DNA of 64,000 nucleotides from Palsa-506 sp963836355 (GTDB taxonomy: Bacteria; Actinomycetota; Actinomycetes; Streptosporangiales; Streptosporangiaceae): the NCBI GenBank assembly GCA_963836355.1, contig CAWIJO010000024.1, positions 19,213 through 83,212 on the forward strand. Direction: 5' to 3'. The notes beneath the pieces are model-generated. The model saw nothing but the letters and a program-made list of their open reading frames with translations, had not been told where the DNA came from and searched no databases. Both the position numbers and the translations under genes were made by a program. Below, piece by piece: positions 17,399-25,838 of this stretch (positions within the stretch are counted from its first letter, which is position 1; the number at the start of each line of letters is the position of its first letter).

Positions 17399-17990
17399 CC
17401 GAGCTTGGGCCGGTCGACTACGTGGTGGTCGCGTTCCCGGCGGGCCAGGCGGATTTCTCGGGCAAGATGGCGTCCGAGCTGGCGGCCCTGATGAAGAGCA
17501 ACAGCGTGCGGCTGCTTGAACTGCTGCTGCTCACCAAAGACGTGGACGGGTCGGTGGAGGCCTCCGAGCTGCGCGATGCAGACGACAGCGAGGTCGGCCA
17601 GCTGCGCGCCGCGGAGGCAGATCTTGCGGTGCTTCTAGCCGAGTCAGACGTCGAAGAGATCGGCAGGGTGCTGGAACCTGGCTGCGCGGCGGTGGTGCTG
17701 GTGTGGGAGAACACGTGGGCGGCACCGTTCGGGGCCGCCGTACGCGGGTCCGGTGGCCAGCTCGTGACCAGCGGCCGCATCCCGACCCAGGCAATCCTGG
17801 CCGCGATCGACGCCGACCGCGCCGCCAAACGCGCAACGAGCTTGACATGCCACCGTTCAGAGACCGGGGTGATCGGCCAGGCATGCTCGGCCGAGGCCGC
17901 GACCGGCGCGATGACCGGGGCGACAAGCGCGATGACCGACAAGACGACCGGGGCGACCGGCGTCGTCGCGGGCCTGGACTGTTCAGGTAA
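17380..17990 (+). CDS. DUF6325 family protein, frameshifted near C-terminus
   Basis: ATG 17380 begins MGSDADAELGPVDYVVVAFP followed by a ~140-residue DUF6325-like domain (KMASELAALMKSNSVRLLEL ... VGQLRAAEADLAVLLAESDV ... CAAVVLVWENTWAAPFGAAV ... IPTQAILAAIDADRAAK). Such proteins are common in actinobacterial stress regions and of unknown function. After DADRAAK (~17838) the frame appears to shift. The next frame continues RNELDMPPFRDRGDRPGMLG with repeats of DDRGD/RDDRQ to a TAA at 17990, which could also be a separate 47-residue Arg/Asp-rich ORF from ATG 17847. In the unshifted frame translation would run to 18189 through Ser/Thr/Arg-rich sequence. Confidence 0.65.
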
Positions 17991-18095
17991 CGGGAGCCAG
18001 ACGGCCAACTGGTCACGCTGCCGTACCTCAGCGTGCTCGCCTATCTGTTCGCCTGCGGCGGCAGCGCTTGCGGGTGTGCGTGGTCTGCGACGGCG

Positions 18096-18314
18096 TCACT
18101 GCGCGGGCGGTGGCGCTACCACGCGCACGTCCACCAGATCGAGCCCGAGGCCGCTGATCCGCTGCAAGAGTCCCTGCAGGGCACTTTGATCTGGCAGGTC
18201 GGCGCGAAGGGTGGTCGTGCCCGGGCCTACGCTGGCTTCGCAGTCGTCGAATTCACCGCGAAGTGCGGTACCTGCCTGACCCACGAAGGTGATCTCGTAC
18301 GTACGTGATCGCAC
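18096..18314 (-). CDS. Small conserved hypothetical protein
   Basis: GTG 18314 opens a 72-residue protein: MRSRTYEITFVGQAGTALRG, then EFDDCEASVGPGTTTLRADL, then PDQSALQGLLQRISGLGLDL and VDVRVV. The pattern (beta strand, DQxALxGLLxRIxxLGLxLxxVR) is a familiar small actinobacterial protein found next to transcription regulators. Its role is unknown. It is divergent from the LAL regulator at 18463, and the 20-bp palindrome at 18385-18404 lies between them, about 70 bp upstream of this GTG. The longer open frame that reads through this GTG to 19073 is antisense to the regulator and is not a gene. Confidence 0.6.
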   Translation of the reverse strand: MRSRTYEITFVGQAGTALRGEFDDCEASVGPGTTTLRADLPDQSALQGLLQRISGLGLDLVDVRVVAPPPAQ

Positions 18315-18384
18315 CAGGTTTGCGCCTCGCAGCCGTTTTCCGTATACGCTTTTTGCGAGGATGCCTGATGGCCCGGTCTGCGTC

Positions 18385-18404
18385 ATCACCCTCCGGAGGG
18401 TGAT
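18385..18404. promoter_or_regulatory. Perfect 20-bp palindrome, candidate operator (motif copy 1)
   Basis: ATCACCCTCCGGAGGGTGAT is its own reverse complement. It lies between the divergent 18096-18314 gene and the LAL regulator, just upstream of a TATAAT at 18444-18449. Related palindromes occur at 21230, 23097, 30379 and 61171. Confidence 0.65.
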
Positions 18405-18462
18405 ACCTGAGCTGCCCGCCGGGCTTGCGATCGCGCTGCTACCTATAATTGCTGGGCGAAGC

Positions 18463-21147
18463 GTGCATGGGTCTGCCGCGCAGACGGCGGGCGGGACTGC
18501 GGGGCGTGTTGTGGTACAGCGTGCAACGACGGGGCGGGACGCCTCGCGGAGCACATGGTTCGCGCTGACGAAATTCCGCCCGACAACGCTGCCCACGACG
18601 CTGGTCACAAGGTCTGCGCTGCTTGAACGGCTGAACGCGGGGGCCAGCAAGCGGCTAACGGTTGTGGTGGGATCGGCCGGCGCCGGCAAGAGCGTGCTGC
18701 TGTCGAGCTGGGCGGCGGCACGGCAGCCCGGCATGACCTCCTGGCTGTCCTGCGACGAGGCCGACGCGGACCCGGTCCGGTTCTGGGCGGGCTTCATCGA
18801 GGCCCCTCGCGTAGTGGCGCCAGGGTTCGGCGCCGACGCCGCCGAGCTGCTCGCGATGGACGGGGCGATGTCCGCCGACGTCACCGCTTCGATCGCGAAC
18901 GACGCCGCGAGGCTGCCTGCCGGGTCGGCGGTGATTGTTGACGATTTCCAGGCCGCGGCGGCTGTGGCCGCCAACCACATGACCGATCTCGTCGAGCGCT
19001 GGCCGGCCAAGACCGTGCAGCTAGTGCTGGCTAGCCGCGTCGACCCGCCGCTGCGGCTGCACCGGCTGCGCATGTCGGGCGAGCTGTGCGAGCTTCGCGA
19101 CCGCGACCTGTATCTGTCGCTCAGCGAAAGCGGCGACCTGCTGGCGAACTTCGGCGTTGAGATCGCCGCCGCTGAGCTTGCGCGCCTTCACCAGCGAAGC
19201 GAGGGGTGGGTCGCGGCCGTGCAGATGGCCGCTCTCACGCTTCAAGGCACCACCGACCCTGTGCAGGCAGCGCGTGCACTGGAGGTCCGCAGTCATGCGA
19301 TCGCCGGGTACTTCATCTCCGAAGTCCTCGAGCAGCAGCGACCTGAGGTGGTCCGCTTCATGCTCGACACATCTGTTCTCGGCGAGCTAACGGCTGAGGC
19401 CTGCGCAGCCGTCACCGGCAGGGAGGATGCGGCAGCGCTGCTGCGCAGCATCGACGCGGCCAATCTGTTCATCGTGGCACTCGATGATGACCGGACAGGT
19501 TACCGTTACCACCATCTCGTCCGCCAGGTACTGCGTGCCGAGCTGCATGCCACCGACCGGCCGCGGGAGCTTGCGCTCCAGCTCCGGGCGGCCGAATGGT
19601 GCGAGTCCACGGGCGACACGCGGCGCGCCAGCCGTTACTTCCTCGCGGCGCAGCAGGCCGACCGGGCACTGGCCCTGCTGCAAGACCGTGCCGTTACTGA
19701 CTACCTGCAAGACCCGGCGCTGCCGACAGCGCTCGACCTCAGGATGGTCGACTCCTCGGTGCTTGTGCGTGCGCCCGAGCGGCTGCTGGCCCTGGCGGCC
19801 GAGCTGCTGGTGTGGGGCAACTGGGTTCGTGGCGGCGAATACCTGGACTTGCTTGAGCGCACGCAGCCGGCGATTCCGCCCGACTCGGGGCTGGCGGCCC
19901 GGCTCGCGGCGATGCGATCACTGCGCTGTGCCCTGACCGGCGAGGCAAACGAAGCGATCCACCATGCCCTCGCCGCGCGCAGCATCGAAGAAAGGACGCT
20001 GCCTGGCGATGAGTGGAACGCCGCCGTGCCGCTGATCCTCCTGCGTGCCTATGCGTGGCTGGAAGACTTCGAGGCTGTCGACCGGGAGGCCGCCGCGGCC
20101 GATGCGATGCCCTCGCTCACCGAGCCGGTCAAGCTGGTAGTGATCCGCGGGGCCCAGGCACTCGCGTGGTTCGACGCTGGCCAGATAACCGAGGCCGCTG
20201 ATGCCGCCAGGGCAGCTGAAGCCGCCGCGCGGCGCCTGGGCTTCGAACAGCACCCCTTCGCCGTGGATTACCTGCGCACTCTGGCCGGCGCCGCGTTCGA
20301 GCGGCGTGACCTCGACGCCGCAGAGAATCTCACCGAACGTGCGCTATCGATCTCCGAGCGTACACGGCCCGTCTTTGAGTTTCTCGCCCTGCTCGACCGG
20401 GCCGGGATCTGGGCCGCCCGCGGCCAGATCCGCGACGCGCTGGCGACGGTCGAGGCCGCGCGTCTCGTCCTGGCCGGAACGACGTCCGTTCTCCTCGCGC
20501 GAGCCGACGAGTCAGAGGCATTGCTGCGCCTCTCGCTCGGCGACCTGCGCTCTCCGGCAGGGCTGGCGAGCCGCCTGCCGGCCTCCCGGCGCGGCCTTCT
20601 ACTGGCCAGGGTCGCGCTCGCCGCGAACGATCACCAGGCGGCACTGGAACACCTGGCGGCGCCGTCACCGGGGGGCTTGACGCCGCGGGGCGTGCTGGTG
20701 CGCCAGATACTGCTGGCGGCCGCCGCGATCGAGCGCTGCGACCCCGGTGCCGCTGGCATCGTCGGCGGCGTACTTGAAACAGCCCGCCACAAGGGCTTCC
20801 TCGGCACGGTCGTCACGACCGCACCCCAGGTGGCGAGCTACTTGATCGAACAATCGGCGCAGGTGCCGCCGGACCCGTTCCTGAAGCGGCTCATCGTTGC
20901 GGCGCTCGAGGTACGAGCCATCCAGCCCGCCGGGTCACGATCCCGTGGCAAGCTCGCAGAGCCGCTGACCGCTGCCGAGGTACGCATCCTGAAGCTGCTG
21001 CCCACGAATACGTACCTGCAGATAGCAGCCATGCTCTTCATCTCGCGCAACACAGTGAAGAGCCACCTCCGGTCGATCTACCTGAAGCTGGGGGTGTCGT
21101 CGCGGCTCGAGGCGGTTGAGCGAGCCGTGGATCTGCGTCTGCTCTGA
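18463..21147 (+). CDS. LuxR-family transcriptional regulator, LAL/MalT type (1)
   Basis: About 894 residues from GTG 18463. The frame is open back to 18289, but an upstream start would place the palindrome and a TATAAT (18444) inside the gene; GTG 18511 is another option. Order: P-loop STAND-type ATPase with Walker A VGSAGAGKSVLLSSW (residues ~68-82), Walker B-like SAVIVDDFQAAAAVA, sensor region RYHHLVRQVLRAEL, and a long TPR-like helical repeat region (~370-800). The C-terminal LuxR helix-turn-helix is LTAAEVRILKLLPTN and LFISRNTVKSHLRSIYLKLG (~835-888). LAL proteins integrate ATP and a ligand or protein signal and activate nearby genes. It is intact. The palindromes around it are candidate targets. 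Confidence 0.88.
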   Translation: MHGSAAQTAGGTAGRVVVQRATTGRDASRSTWFALTKFRPTTLPTTLVTRSALLERLNAGASKRLTVVVGSAGAGKSVLLSSWAAARQPGMTSWLSCDEADADPVRFWAGFIEAPRVVAPGFGADAAELLAMDGAMSADVTASIANDAARLPAGSAVIVDDFQAAAAVAANHMTDLVERWPAKTVQLVLASRVDPPLRLHRLRMSGELCELRDRDLYLSLSESGDLLANFGVEIAAAELARLHQRSEGWVAAVQMAALTLQGTTDPVQAARALEVRSHAIAGYFISEVLEQQRPEVVRFMLDTSVLGELTAEACAAVTGREDAAALLRSIDAANLFIVALDDDRTGYRYHHLVRQVLRAELHATDRPRELALQLRAAEWCESTGDTRRASRYFLAAQQADRALALLQDRAVTDYLQDPALPTALDLRMVDSSVLVRAPERLLALAAELLVWGNWVRGGEYLDLLERTQPAIPPDSGLAARLAAMRSLRCALTGEANEAIHHALAARSIEERTLPGDEWNAAVPLILLRAYAWLEDFEAVDREAAAADAMPSLTEPVKLVVIRGAQALAWFDAGQITEAADAARAAEAAARRLGFEQHPFAVDYLRTLAGAAFERRDLDAAENLTERALSISERTRPVFEFLALLDRAGIWAARGQIRDALATVEAARLVLAGTTSVLLARADESEALLRLSLGDLRSPAGLASRLPASRRGLLLARVALAANDHQAALEHLAAPSPGGLTPRGVLVRQILLAAAAIERCDPGAAGIVGGVLETARHKGFLGTVVTTAPQVASYLIEQSAQVPPDPFLKRLIVAALEVRAIQPAGSRSRGKLAEPLTAAEVRILKLLPTNTYLQIAAMLFISRNTVKSHLRSIYLKLGVSSRLEAVERAVDLRLL

Positions 21148-21220
21148 CACCGTCCTTCGGTCGGCGGCGGCCGCCGCCGAACCACGGTAACGGCGCTGTC
21201 GCGCCGGGTCGTCGATGTTG

Positions 21221-21256
21221 AGGCGTAATTTCACCCGCGGAAGGGTGATGACGCCT
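21221..21256. promoter_or_regulatory. Nested 36-bp inverted repeat containing motif copy 2
   Basis: The outer arms AGGCGT (21221-21226) and ACGCCT (21251-21256) are exact complements. They flank the core TTCACCCGCGGAAGGGTGAT (21230-21249), which matches the ATCACCC...GGGTGAT motif. There is no T-run, so it is more likely a protein-binding site than a terminator, though it follows the LAL gene. Confidence 0.5.
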
Positions 21257-21301
21257 CGTGGCGGTTTGACGAGGATCTGGGAAGCATAACGTCACCGCTC
21301 A

Positions 21302-21418
21302 GCGCGGATTCTCGCCTTCGTGCGGAAGCTGCGCCGCGGCCATTACGATATTGCCGCCGACGTCCCCGATCACCACAGGCTACGGAAGGCCATCGGCGAC
21401 CTGGCAATCACGGTGTGA
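21302..21418 (+). pseudogene. Possible C-terminal tail of a transposase
   Basis: A short open stretch encodes ARILAFVRKLRRGHYDIAAD and then VPDHHRLRKAIGDLAITV before TGA. It resembles the last ~40 residues of certain actinobacterial DDE transposases (RxLRRGHYxxAxD...FxELAxxI). Nothing upstream continues it. Confidence 0.3.
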
Positions 21419-21532
21419 CCAGCGGGGATTCGAGCGACCATGTCATGACCGCGCACAGGGATGGCGCAACGCAACAGTGTCCGCCGATGTCATCGGGCTC
21501 GACTCTTGCCCCTCGCACCAGAACCTCCTATT

Positions 21533-21548
21533 GTCTACAACTGTAGAC
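21533..21548. promoter_or_regulatory. TetR-type operator upstream of the TetR gene
   Basis: GTCTACAACTGTAGAC has perfect 6-bp arms (GTCTAC/GTAGAC) around AACT. It lies 131 bp upstream of the TetR start. A diverged copy is found at 22506-22521 before the next gene. Confidence 0.6.
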
Positions 21549-21678
21549 GATGCCGCAGGGCAGTCTAGGCAGCACTTCCGTAGCGTCAGGCCCACCGCCT
21601 GCGGCAGCATCGCCGGGGGGGGCGGCGATTGACCAGGCAGTTTCGAGCGAGCTGCAGGCTACGCGCGTGAGGGGTCCC

Positions 21679-22331
21679 ATGGCCGACCGAGATCTCTCCA
21701 AGGCCGCCAGGCGGACTCCGGGCCCTCGCCGGAGTGAAGGGGCGCCGACTGGCCCGGAAGCCGTCCGCCGGGCGCTGCTCGACGCGGCGGCGGACCTTTT
21801 CGCCCGCCGTGATGTGGAGGGCGTCTCGCTGCGCGACATCGCCGCGGCTGCCGATGTGCAACTGGCGCTGATCGGCCGCTACGTCGGGACCCGCAGGGAG
21901 CTGATCGACGCCGTCTTCGACGACCTGAGTGCCTCGCTCGCCCAGGAGCTCGTCGACCGTCCCCTCGAGCAGATCAGCTTCGAGCGCGACTCCAACATGG
22001 GGCGGTGGGTCGTTGTGCTCCACCACCTCGTCATCACCGGGGCCGGCCAGGACCGCACGACCGCGTCATTCAACCCGGTCAGAGCCCTGGCCCGGGTCCT
22101 TGCGGAGAACTACGGAGCCGGGCCGCCGGCGCAGCGGTCCGCGCCGCCCAGATCGCTGCCCTGGCATTGGGCTGGCGGCTCTTCGAGCGCTACCTGATCG
22201 CCGCCGGCGGCCTGGAGCAGATTCCTGTCCAGGACCTCCGCGACGACGTCACCGCCGTTAACCGACGCATCGGCGCCACCCCTTGGCCTTCACCGCCCGG
22301 ACCTGCGCTGCCGGACACAGGGCCAGAGTAG
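21679..22331 (+). CDS. TetR family transcriptional regulator, one frameshift
   Basis: ATG 21679 is preceded by GTGAGGGG. After a basic leader comes the TetR helix-turn-helix (RRALLDAAADLFARRDVEGV, SLRDIAAAADVQLALIGRYV, GTRRELIDAVFDDL). The ligand-binding domain follows (GRWVVVLHHLVITGAGQ ... FNPVRALARVLAENYGAGPP). Near 22128 the frame shifts and the true C-terminus continues as AAQIAALALGWRLFERYLIA then DLRDDVTAVNRRIGA to the stop at 22331. The palindromes at 21533 and 22506 fit self-repression and control of the 22574 gene. If the indel is real, the dimerisation helices are lost. Confidence 0.8.
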
Positions 22332-22505
22332 GCAGCACGCAGGCACAGCAGGCTCCCGCCGCTCGCGGCGCGCGGCCCTGCGCCCGCACCGGGGCACAAC
22401 GCGGGTGCTGATGAGAGACCGCAGTTCCCGGCGGCCCCGGGAGCCGGGCCCCGCCCATGTCGGGACCAAAGACCCTTGTCCGCGGCGTCCCCTCGACGTC
22501 TAATG

Positions 22506-22521
22506 TTTACAAATGTATAAA
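22506..22521. promoter_or_regulatory. Second TetR-type operator, upstream of the SHOCT gene
   Basis: TTTACAAATGTATAAA aligns with GTCTACAACTGTAGAC at 21533 (TACAA.TGTA core shared). It sits in a locally AT-rich promoter region 53-68 bp before ATG 22574, and TATAAA (22516-22521) may be the -10 box, so bound repressor would block it. Confidence 0.5.
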
Positions 22522-22573
22522 TTAGCGGCGGGCAGAAGCCATCGGCGGCTGCTCTCCTGGAAGTGAGTGCAAG

Positions 22574-22963
22574 ATGCCATTGCTAGATGTGTTCCTGGCC
22601 ATGATGTGGTTCTTCCTCTGGATCCTGTGGTTCTTCCTGTTGTTCCGGGTGATCGTGGATATCTTCAGGAGCCGGGACCTGGGCGGCTGGGGCAAGGCCG
22701 GCTGGCTGGTCTTCGCCATCGTCCTGCCGTTCCTGGGCGTCTTGGTGTACCTGATCGCGCGCGGCGGCAAGATGGCCGACCGTGAGGTTAGCCAGGCGCA
22801 GGCGCAGGATGAGGCATCCCGGGCCTATGTCCGCGAGGCGGCGCACGGGAACGGTACTGCCGACGAGATCACCAAGCTGGCCGACCTGCGTGACCACGGG
22901 GTCATCAGCGACGCCGACTACGAGCGGGGCAAGGAAAAGGTCCTCAGCCTGCCGGCAGCCTGA
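22574..22963 (+). CDS. PLDc_N-SHOCT membrane protein
   Basis: This is a 129-residue protein. Two hydrophobic segments (FLAMMWFFLWILWFFLLFRV and GWLVFAIVLPFLGVLVYLIA) enclose the PLDc_N-type loop DIFRSRDLGGWGKA. A linker leads to a C-terminal SHOCT motif (ITKLADLRDHGVISDADYER). Such proteins are common in actinobacteria, often beside stress regulators; the function is unknown, but SHOCT is thought to mediate oligomerisation. The start ATG 22574 follows GGAAGTGAG. The operator at 22506 suggests TetR control. It is intact. Confidence 0.85.
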   Translation: MPLLDVFLAMMWFFLWILWFFLLFRVIVDIFRSRDLGGWGKAGWLVFAIVLPFLGVLVYLIARGGKMADREVSQAQAQDEASRAYVREAAHGNGTADEITKLADLRDHGVISDADYERGKEKVLSLPAA

Positions 22964-23096
22964 CCTGCCCGCAGCGGGGAGGGCTGCTCCGCCGGGAGGC
23001 GGAGGCGGCAGTGCCGCTTCCGCCCCCTTGAGGCGCACGCGCCATTCGCGCCATTGACGGGTGAGAAGAGTGTCCGGTCGCGGAGATGCCGAGCGT

Positions 23097-23115
23097 CTCA
23101 TCCCCTGAGGGTCAT
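23097..23115. promoter_or_regulatory. Imperfect palindrome (motif copy 3)
   Basis: CTCATCCCCTGAGGGTCAT resembles the CATCACCC...GGGTGATG element with one arm degenerate. It is ~70 bp upstream of the CoA-disulfide reductase start. Confidence 0.4.
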
Positions 23116-23182
23116 GCGCCGAGCACGTACACCAACTATCCAGTAGATGCCGGGCATGCGGCCTGGCGGACAGGGTGATGAG

Positions 23183-24916
23183 ATGAAGACGGTAATTGTC
23201 GGGGGAGTTGCGGCCGGTGCCTCGACGGGCGCGCGGTTGAGGCGGCTGGATGAGTCGGCCGAGATTGTCGTGCTCGAGCGGGACCGCTACGTCTCGTTCG
23301 CGAACTGCGGCTTGCCGTACCACATCGGCGGGGCTATCCCGGACCGGGACAGCCTGCTGCTGCAGACGCCGGAAAGCCTGGGCAGGAGCCTGGCGCTCGA
23401 TGTGCGTACCGGGCAGGACGTGATCCGCATCGATCGTGACGCCAGGGAAGTCGAGGTGCGCGACCTCGCGCGCGGACGGACGTACCGGGAGTCCTACGAC
23501 AAGCTCGTGCTGTGCCCCGGGGCCGAACCTATCCGGCCGCCGATCCCGGGTGCCGATGACCCGCGCGTCGACGTGCTGCGCAACATCCCAGACATGGACC
23601 GCATCATCGCCCAGCTCGACAAGGACGCCACGAGCGGGGTCATCGTCGGCGGCAGCTACATCGGCCTGGAACTCACGGAGGCGTTCCGGGCACGCGGGCT
23701 GGCGGTCACCGTGGTCGAGCGGACCGAGCGGCTGATGCCGTGGCTGGATCCTGAGATGACGCGGATCCTGGACTATCACGTCCGCACCCACGATGTGGAC
23801 CTGCGGCTCGGCACGTCGGCCATGGCAGTTCGCCACGGGCAGGGCAACGGGCTGGTAGTCGATCTGTCCGACGGCACGTCGCTTGAGGCTGATGTCATCG
23901 TGATGGCGGCCGGGGCGCGTCCCAGCGTCGATCTCGCCCGGGACGCCGGCATCAAGATCGGGCCGCGCGGGGGCATCGCGGTCGACGCGCAGATGCGCAC
24001 TTCGGCACCCGACATTCTCGCGGTCGGCGACGCCGTGGAGACCGCTCACTTCCTGACCGGCGAGCCCACCTTGTCGATGCTGGCCGGCCCCGCGAACCGG
24101 GAAGGCCGGATCGCCGCCGAAACGATCGCCGGCCGCGACAGCTCCTACCGCGGTACCCAGGGCACCGCCGTGGTCAAGGTGTTCGACATGACCGCTGGCG
24201 GCACCGGCCTGACCGAGACCGAGCTGCGCGCGGCCGGCAAGGACTACCGCAAGGTGTACACCCACCAGAACGGCCACGCCGCGTACTATCCCGGCACCGC
24301 GCCGCTGTTCCTGAAGGTGCTGTTCGACCCGGCCGGCGGGAAGCTGCTGGGCGCGCAGGTGCTCGGCTGGGACGGGGTGGACAAGCGCATCGACGTTCTC
24401 GCGGTCGCGCTCCGCGCCGGGATGACGGTGTTCGACCTGGAGCACCTGGAGCTCGCCTACGCGCCGCCCTACGGCGCGGCGAAGGACCCGGTCAACATGG
24501 CCGGCTTCCTGAGCTCGAACCTGCTGCGCGGCGACATCGCCCTGTGGTACCCCGAGGACTACCCGGGCTGCCGTGACCGGGTGACGATCCTCGACGTGCG
24601 CACCCCAGCCGAATACGGTGCCTGGCACATCCCCGGGGCGGTCCTGCTGCCGTTCACGGAACTGCGGCAGAGGCTGGAAGAGGTGCCCCGGGACAAGCCC
24701 GTGTACACCTACTGCCGGTCGGGTTTCCGCAGTTACATCGCCTACTGCGTGCTGAAGCAGAACGGGTGGGACGACGTGGCGTTCCTGTCCGGGGGGACGA
24801 TGACCTACCACGGCTATCACAGGACGCCGCTGACGGTGGGCAAGGGCGGCATGCCGGTGGTGGCCCACGCCGAGGATGAGCTGGCCCGGCGCCCCGGAGC
24901 CCTCGAGCACGTCTGA
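23183..24916 (+). CDS. CoA-disulfide reductase with C-terminal rhodanese domain
   Basis: A 577-residue fusion. Residues 1-~455 form a pyridine-nucleotide disulfide oxidoreductase: FAD motif IVGGVAAGASTGARLRR, single redox Cys C42 in SFANCGLPYHIGG (the CoA-disulfide reductase arrangement), NAD(P) motif GVIVGGSYIGLELTEA, and ILAVGDAVE. Residues ~475-560 form a rhodanese domain with ILDVRTPAEYGAWHIPGAVL and active Cys C511 in YTYCRSGFRSY. Homologous fusions reduce CoA disulfides or persulfides and handle sulfane sulfur. ATG 23183 is preferred over 23147 because of its GGTGATGAG site and the FAD motif spacing. It is intact. A motif-like palindrome upstream suggests co-regulation with the stress genes. 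Confidence 0.9.
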   Translation: MKTVIVGGVAAGASTGARLRRLDESAEIVVLERDRYVSFANCGLPYHIGGAIPDRDSLLLQTPESLGRSLALDVRTGQDVIRIDRDAREVEVRDLARGRTYRESYDKLVLCPGAEPIRPPIPGADDPRVDVLRNIPDMDRIIAQLDKDATSGVIVGGSYIGLELTEAFRARGLAVTVVERTERLMPWLDPEMTRILDYHVRTHDVDLRLGTSAMAVRHGQGNGLVVDLSDGTSLEADVIVMAAGARPSVDLARDAGIKIGPRGGIAVDAQMRTSAPDILAVGDAVETAHFLTGEPTLSMLAGPANREGRIAAETIAGRDSSYRGTQGTAVVKVFDMTAGGTGLTETELRAAGKDYRKVYTHQNGHAAYYPGTAPLFLKVLFDPAGGKLLGAQVLGWDGVDKRIDVLAVALRAGMTVFDLEHLELAYAPPYGAAKDPVNMAGFLSSNLLRGDIALWYPEDYPGCRDRVTILDVRTPAEYGAWHIPGAVLLPFTELRQRLEEVPRDKPVYTYCRSGFRSYIAYCVLKQNGWDDVAFLSGGTMTYHGYHRTPLTVGKGGMPVVAHAEDELARRPGALEHV

Positions 24917-24944
24917 CGAGCTACGGGGATCGCAGGCCGCAGTC

Positions 24945-25804
24945 ATGGGTGACATCCGGGTTGACGTCGCGCTGAGCATCCGCGCTGAGCACGCGGAGGG
25001 CCCGCTCTGGGACGCCGCAACCGCACGCCTGTGGTGGGTGGACATCACCGGACAACGGGTGCACTGCCTCGACCCGGAATCGGGCAAGGACAGCTCCTGG
25101 GGCACTCCCGGGCAGCCAGGCGGCGTGATCCTCAGGCGGCCGGGGAACCAGTCGTCGCGGCCCCCGACGGCCTGGCTGTGCTCGATCGCAGCACAGGCAC
25201 GATGGAGCTTCGCGTTCCGGTCGAGCGCGACAGAACCGAGAACCGCGCGAACGACGTCAAGGCCGATGCCCGGGGCAGGGCCTGGGTCGGCACGATGGCG
25301 CATGACAAGCGGCCGCGCAACGCTGCGTTGTACCGGGTCGATGGCGGCCAGGTGACCTGCATGGCCGACGGGCCTGACGATCTGCAACGGGCCCGCGTTC
25401 GACGAGCCGGCGGGCCGCCTCTACCTCGCCGACACCGGCATCAGCGTGGTCGACGTCTTCGACCTGGATCCCGCAGCCGGCACTCTGGCCGGCCGTCGGC
25501 GTTTCCTCGACTTCAACGATGCGCAGGTCTGGCCGGACGGCATGACCGTCGACGACGACGGCATGCTATGGGTCGCGCTGGGCCGGGCCGGGGCCGTCCA
25601 CCGCTACCGCGCCGACGGCACGCTCGACGGCGTGATCGAGATACCCACGAGCAACCCCACCTCGCTGGCCTTCGGCGGCATTGACGGCGGCGACCTGTTC
25701 ATCACGACCTCATGGTTCGACCTCGAAGAAGAAGCCGTGCCGCCCAGCCGCTGGCCGGCGGAATCTTCCGCTGCCGCCCCGGGGCGACCGGGCGCCCCTC
25801 GCCG
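24945..25804 (+). pseudogene. SMP-30/gluconolactonase relic, frameshifted
   Basis: The start ATG 24945 gives MGDIRVDVALSIRAEHAEGP then LWDAATARLWWVDITGQRVH, the first blade of an SMP-30 six-bladed propeller. Sequence continues in a second frame (VAAPDGLAVLDRSTGTMELR ... RANDVKADARGRAWVGTMAH ... AALYRVDGG) and a third (FDEPAGRLYLADTGISVVDV ... FNDAQVWPDGMTVDDDGMLW ... DLFITTSWFD). It finishes in a fourth segment (LAGGIFRCRPGATGRPSPRY). Metal-ligand Glu, Asn and Asp positions are present, but at least three indels break the gene. Intact members hydrolyse lactones such as gluconolactone, which suits the downstream glucose-6-phosphate dehydrogenase remnant. Confidence 0.75.
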
Positions 25805-25838
25805 CGGTACGCGGGCGTCCCTTCCCCACCAGCGCGCT

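Larger units (their letters stand above)
21148..21678. other. Intergenic between LAL regulator 1 and TetR gene
   Basis: It holds a 36-bp nested palindrome (21221-21256), a short transposase-like tail (about 21302-21418) and the TetR-type operator (21533-21548), each listed separately. Nothing else coding is evident. Confidence 0.6.

Noticed and set aside
18315..19073. Extension of the 18096 gene into a 325-residue protein
   Set aside because: The upstream part is antisense to the LAL ATPase domain; only the last 72 residues look like a protein.
22583..25387. 934-residue reverse-strand open frame
   Set aside because: It is antisense to the SHOCT and CoA-disulfide reductase genes and has no recognisable fold; it is a shadow frame.
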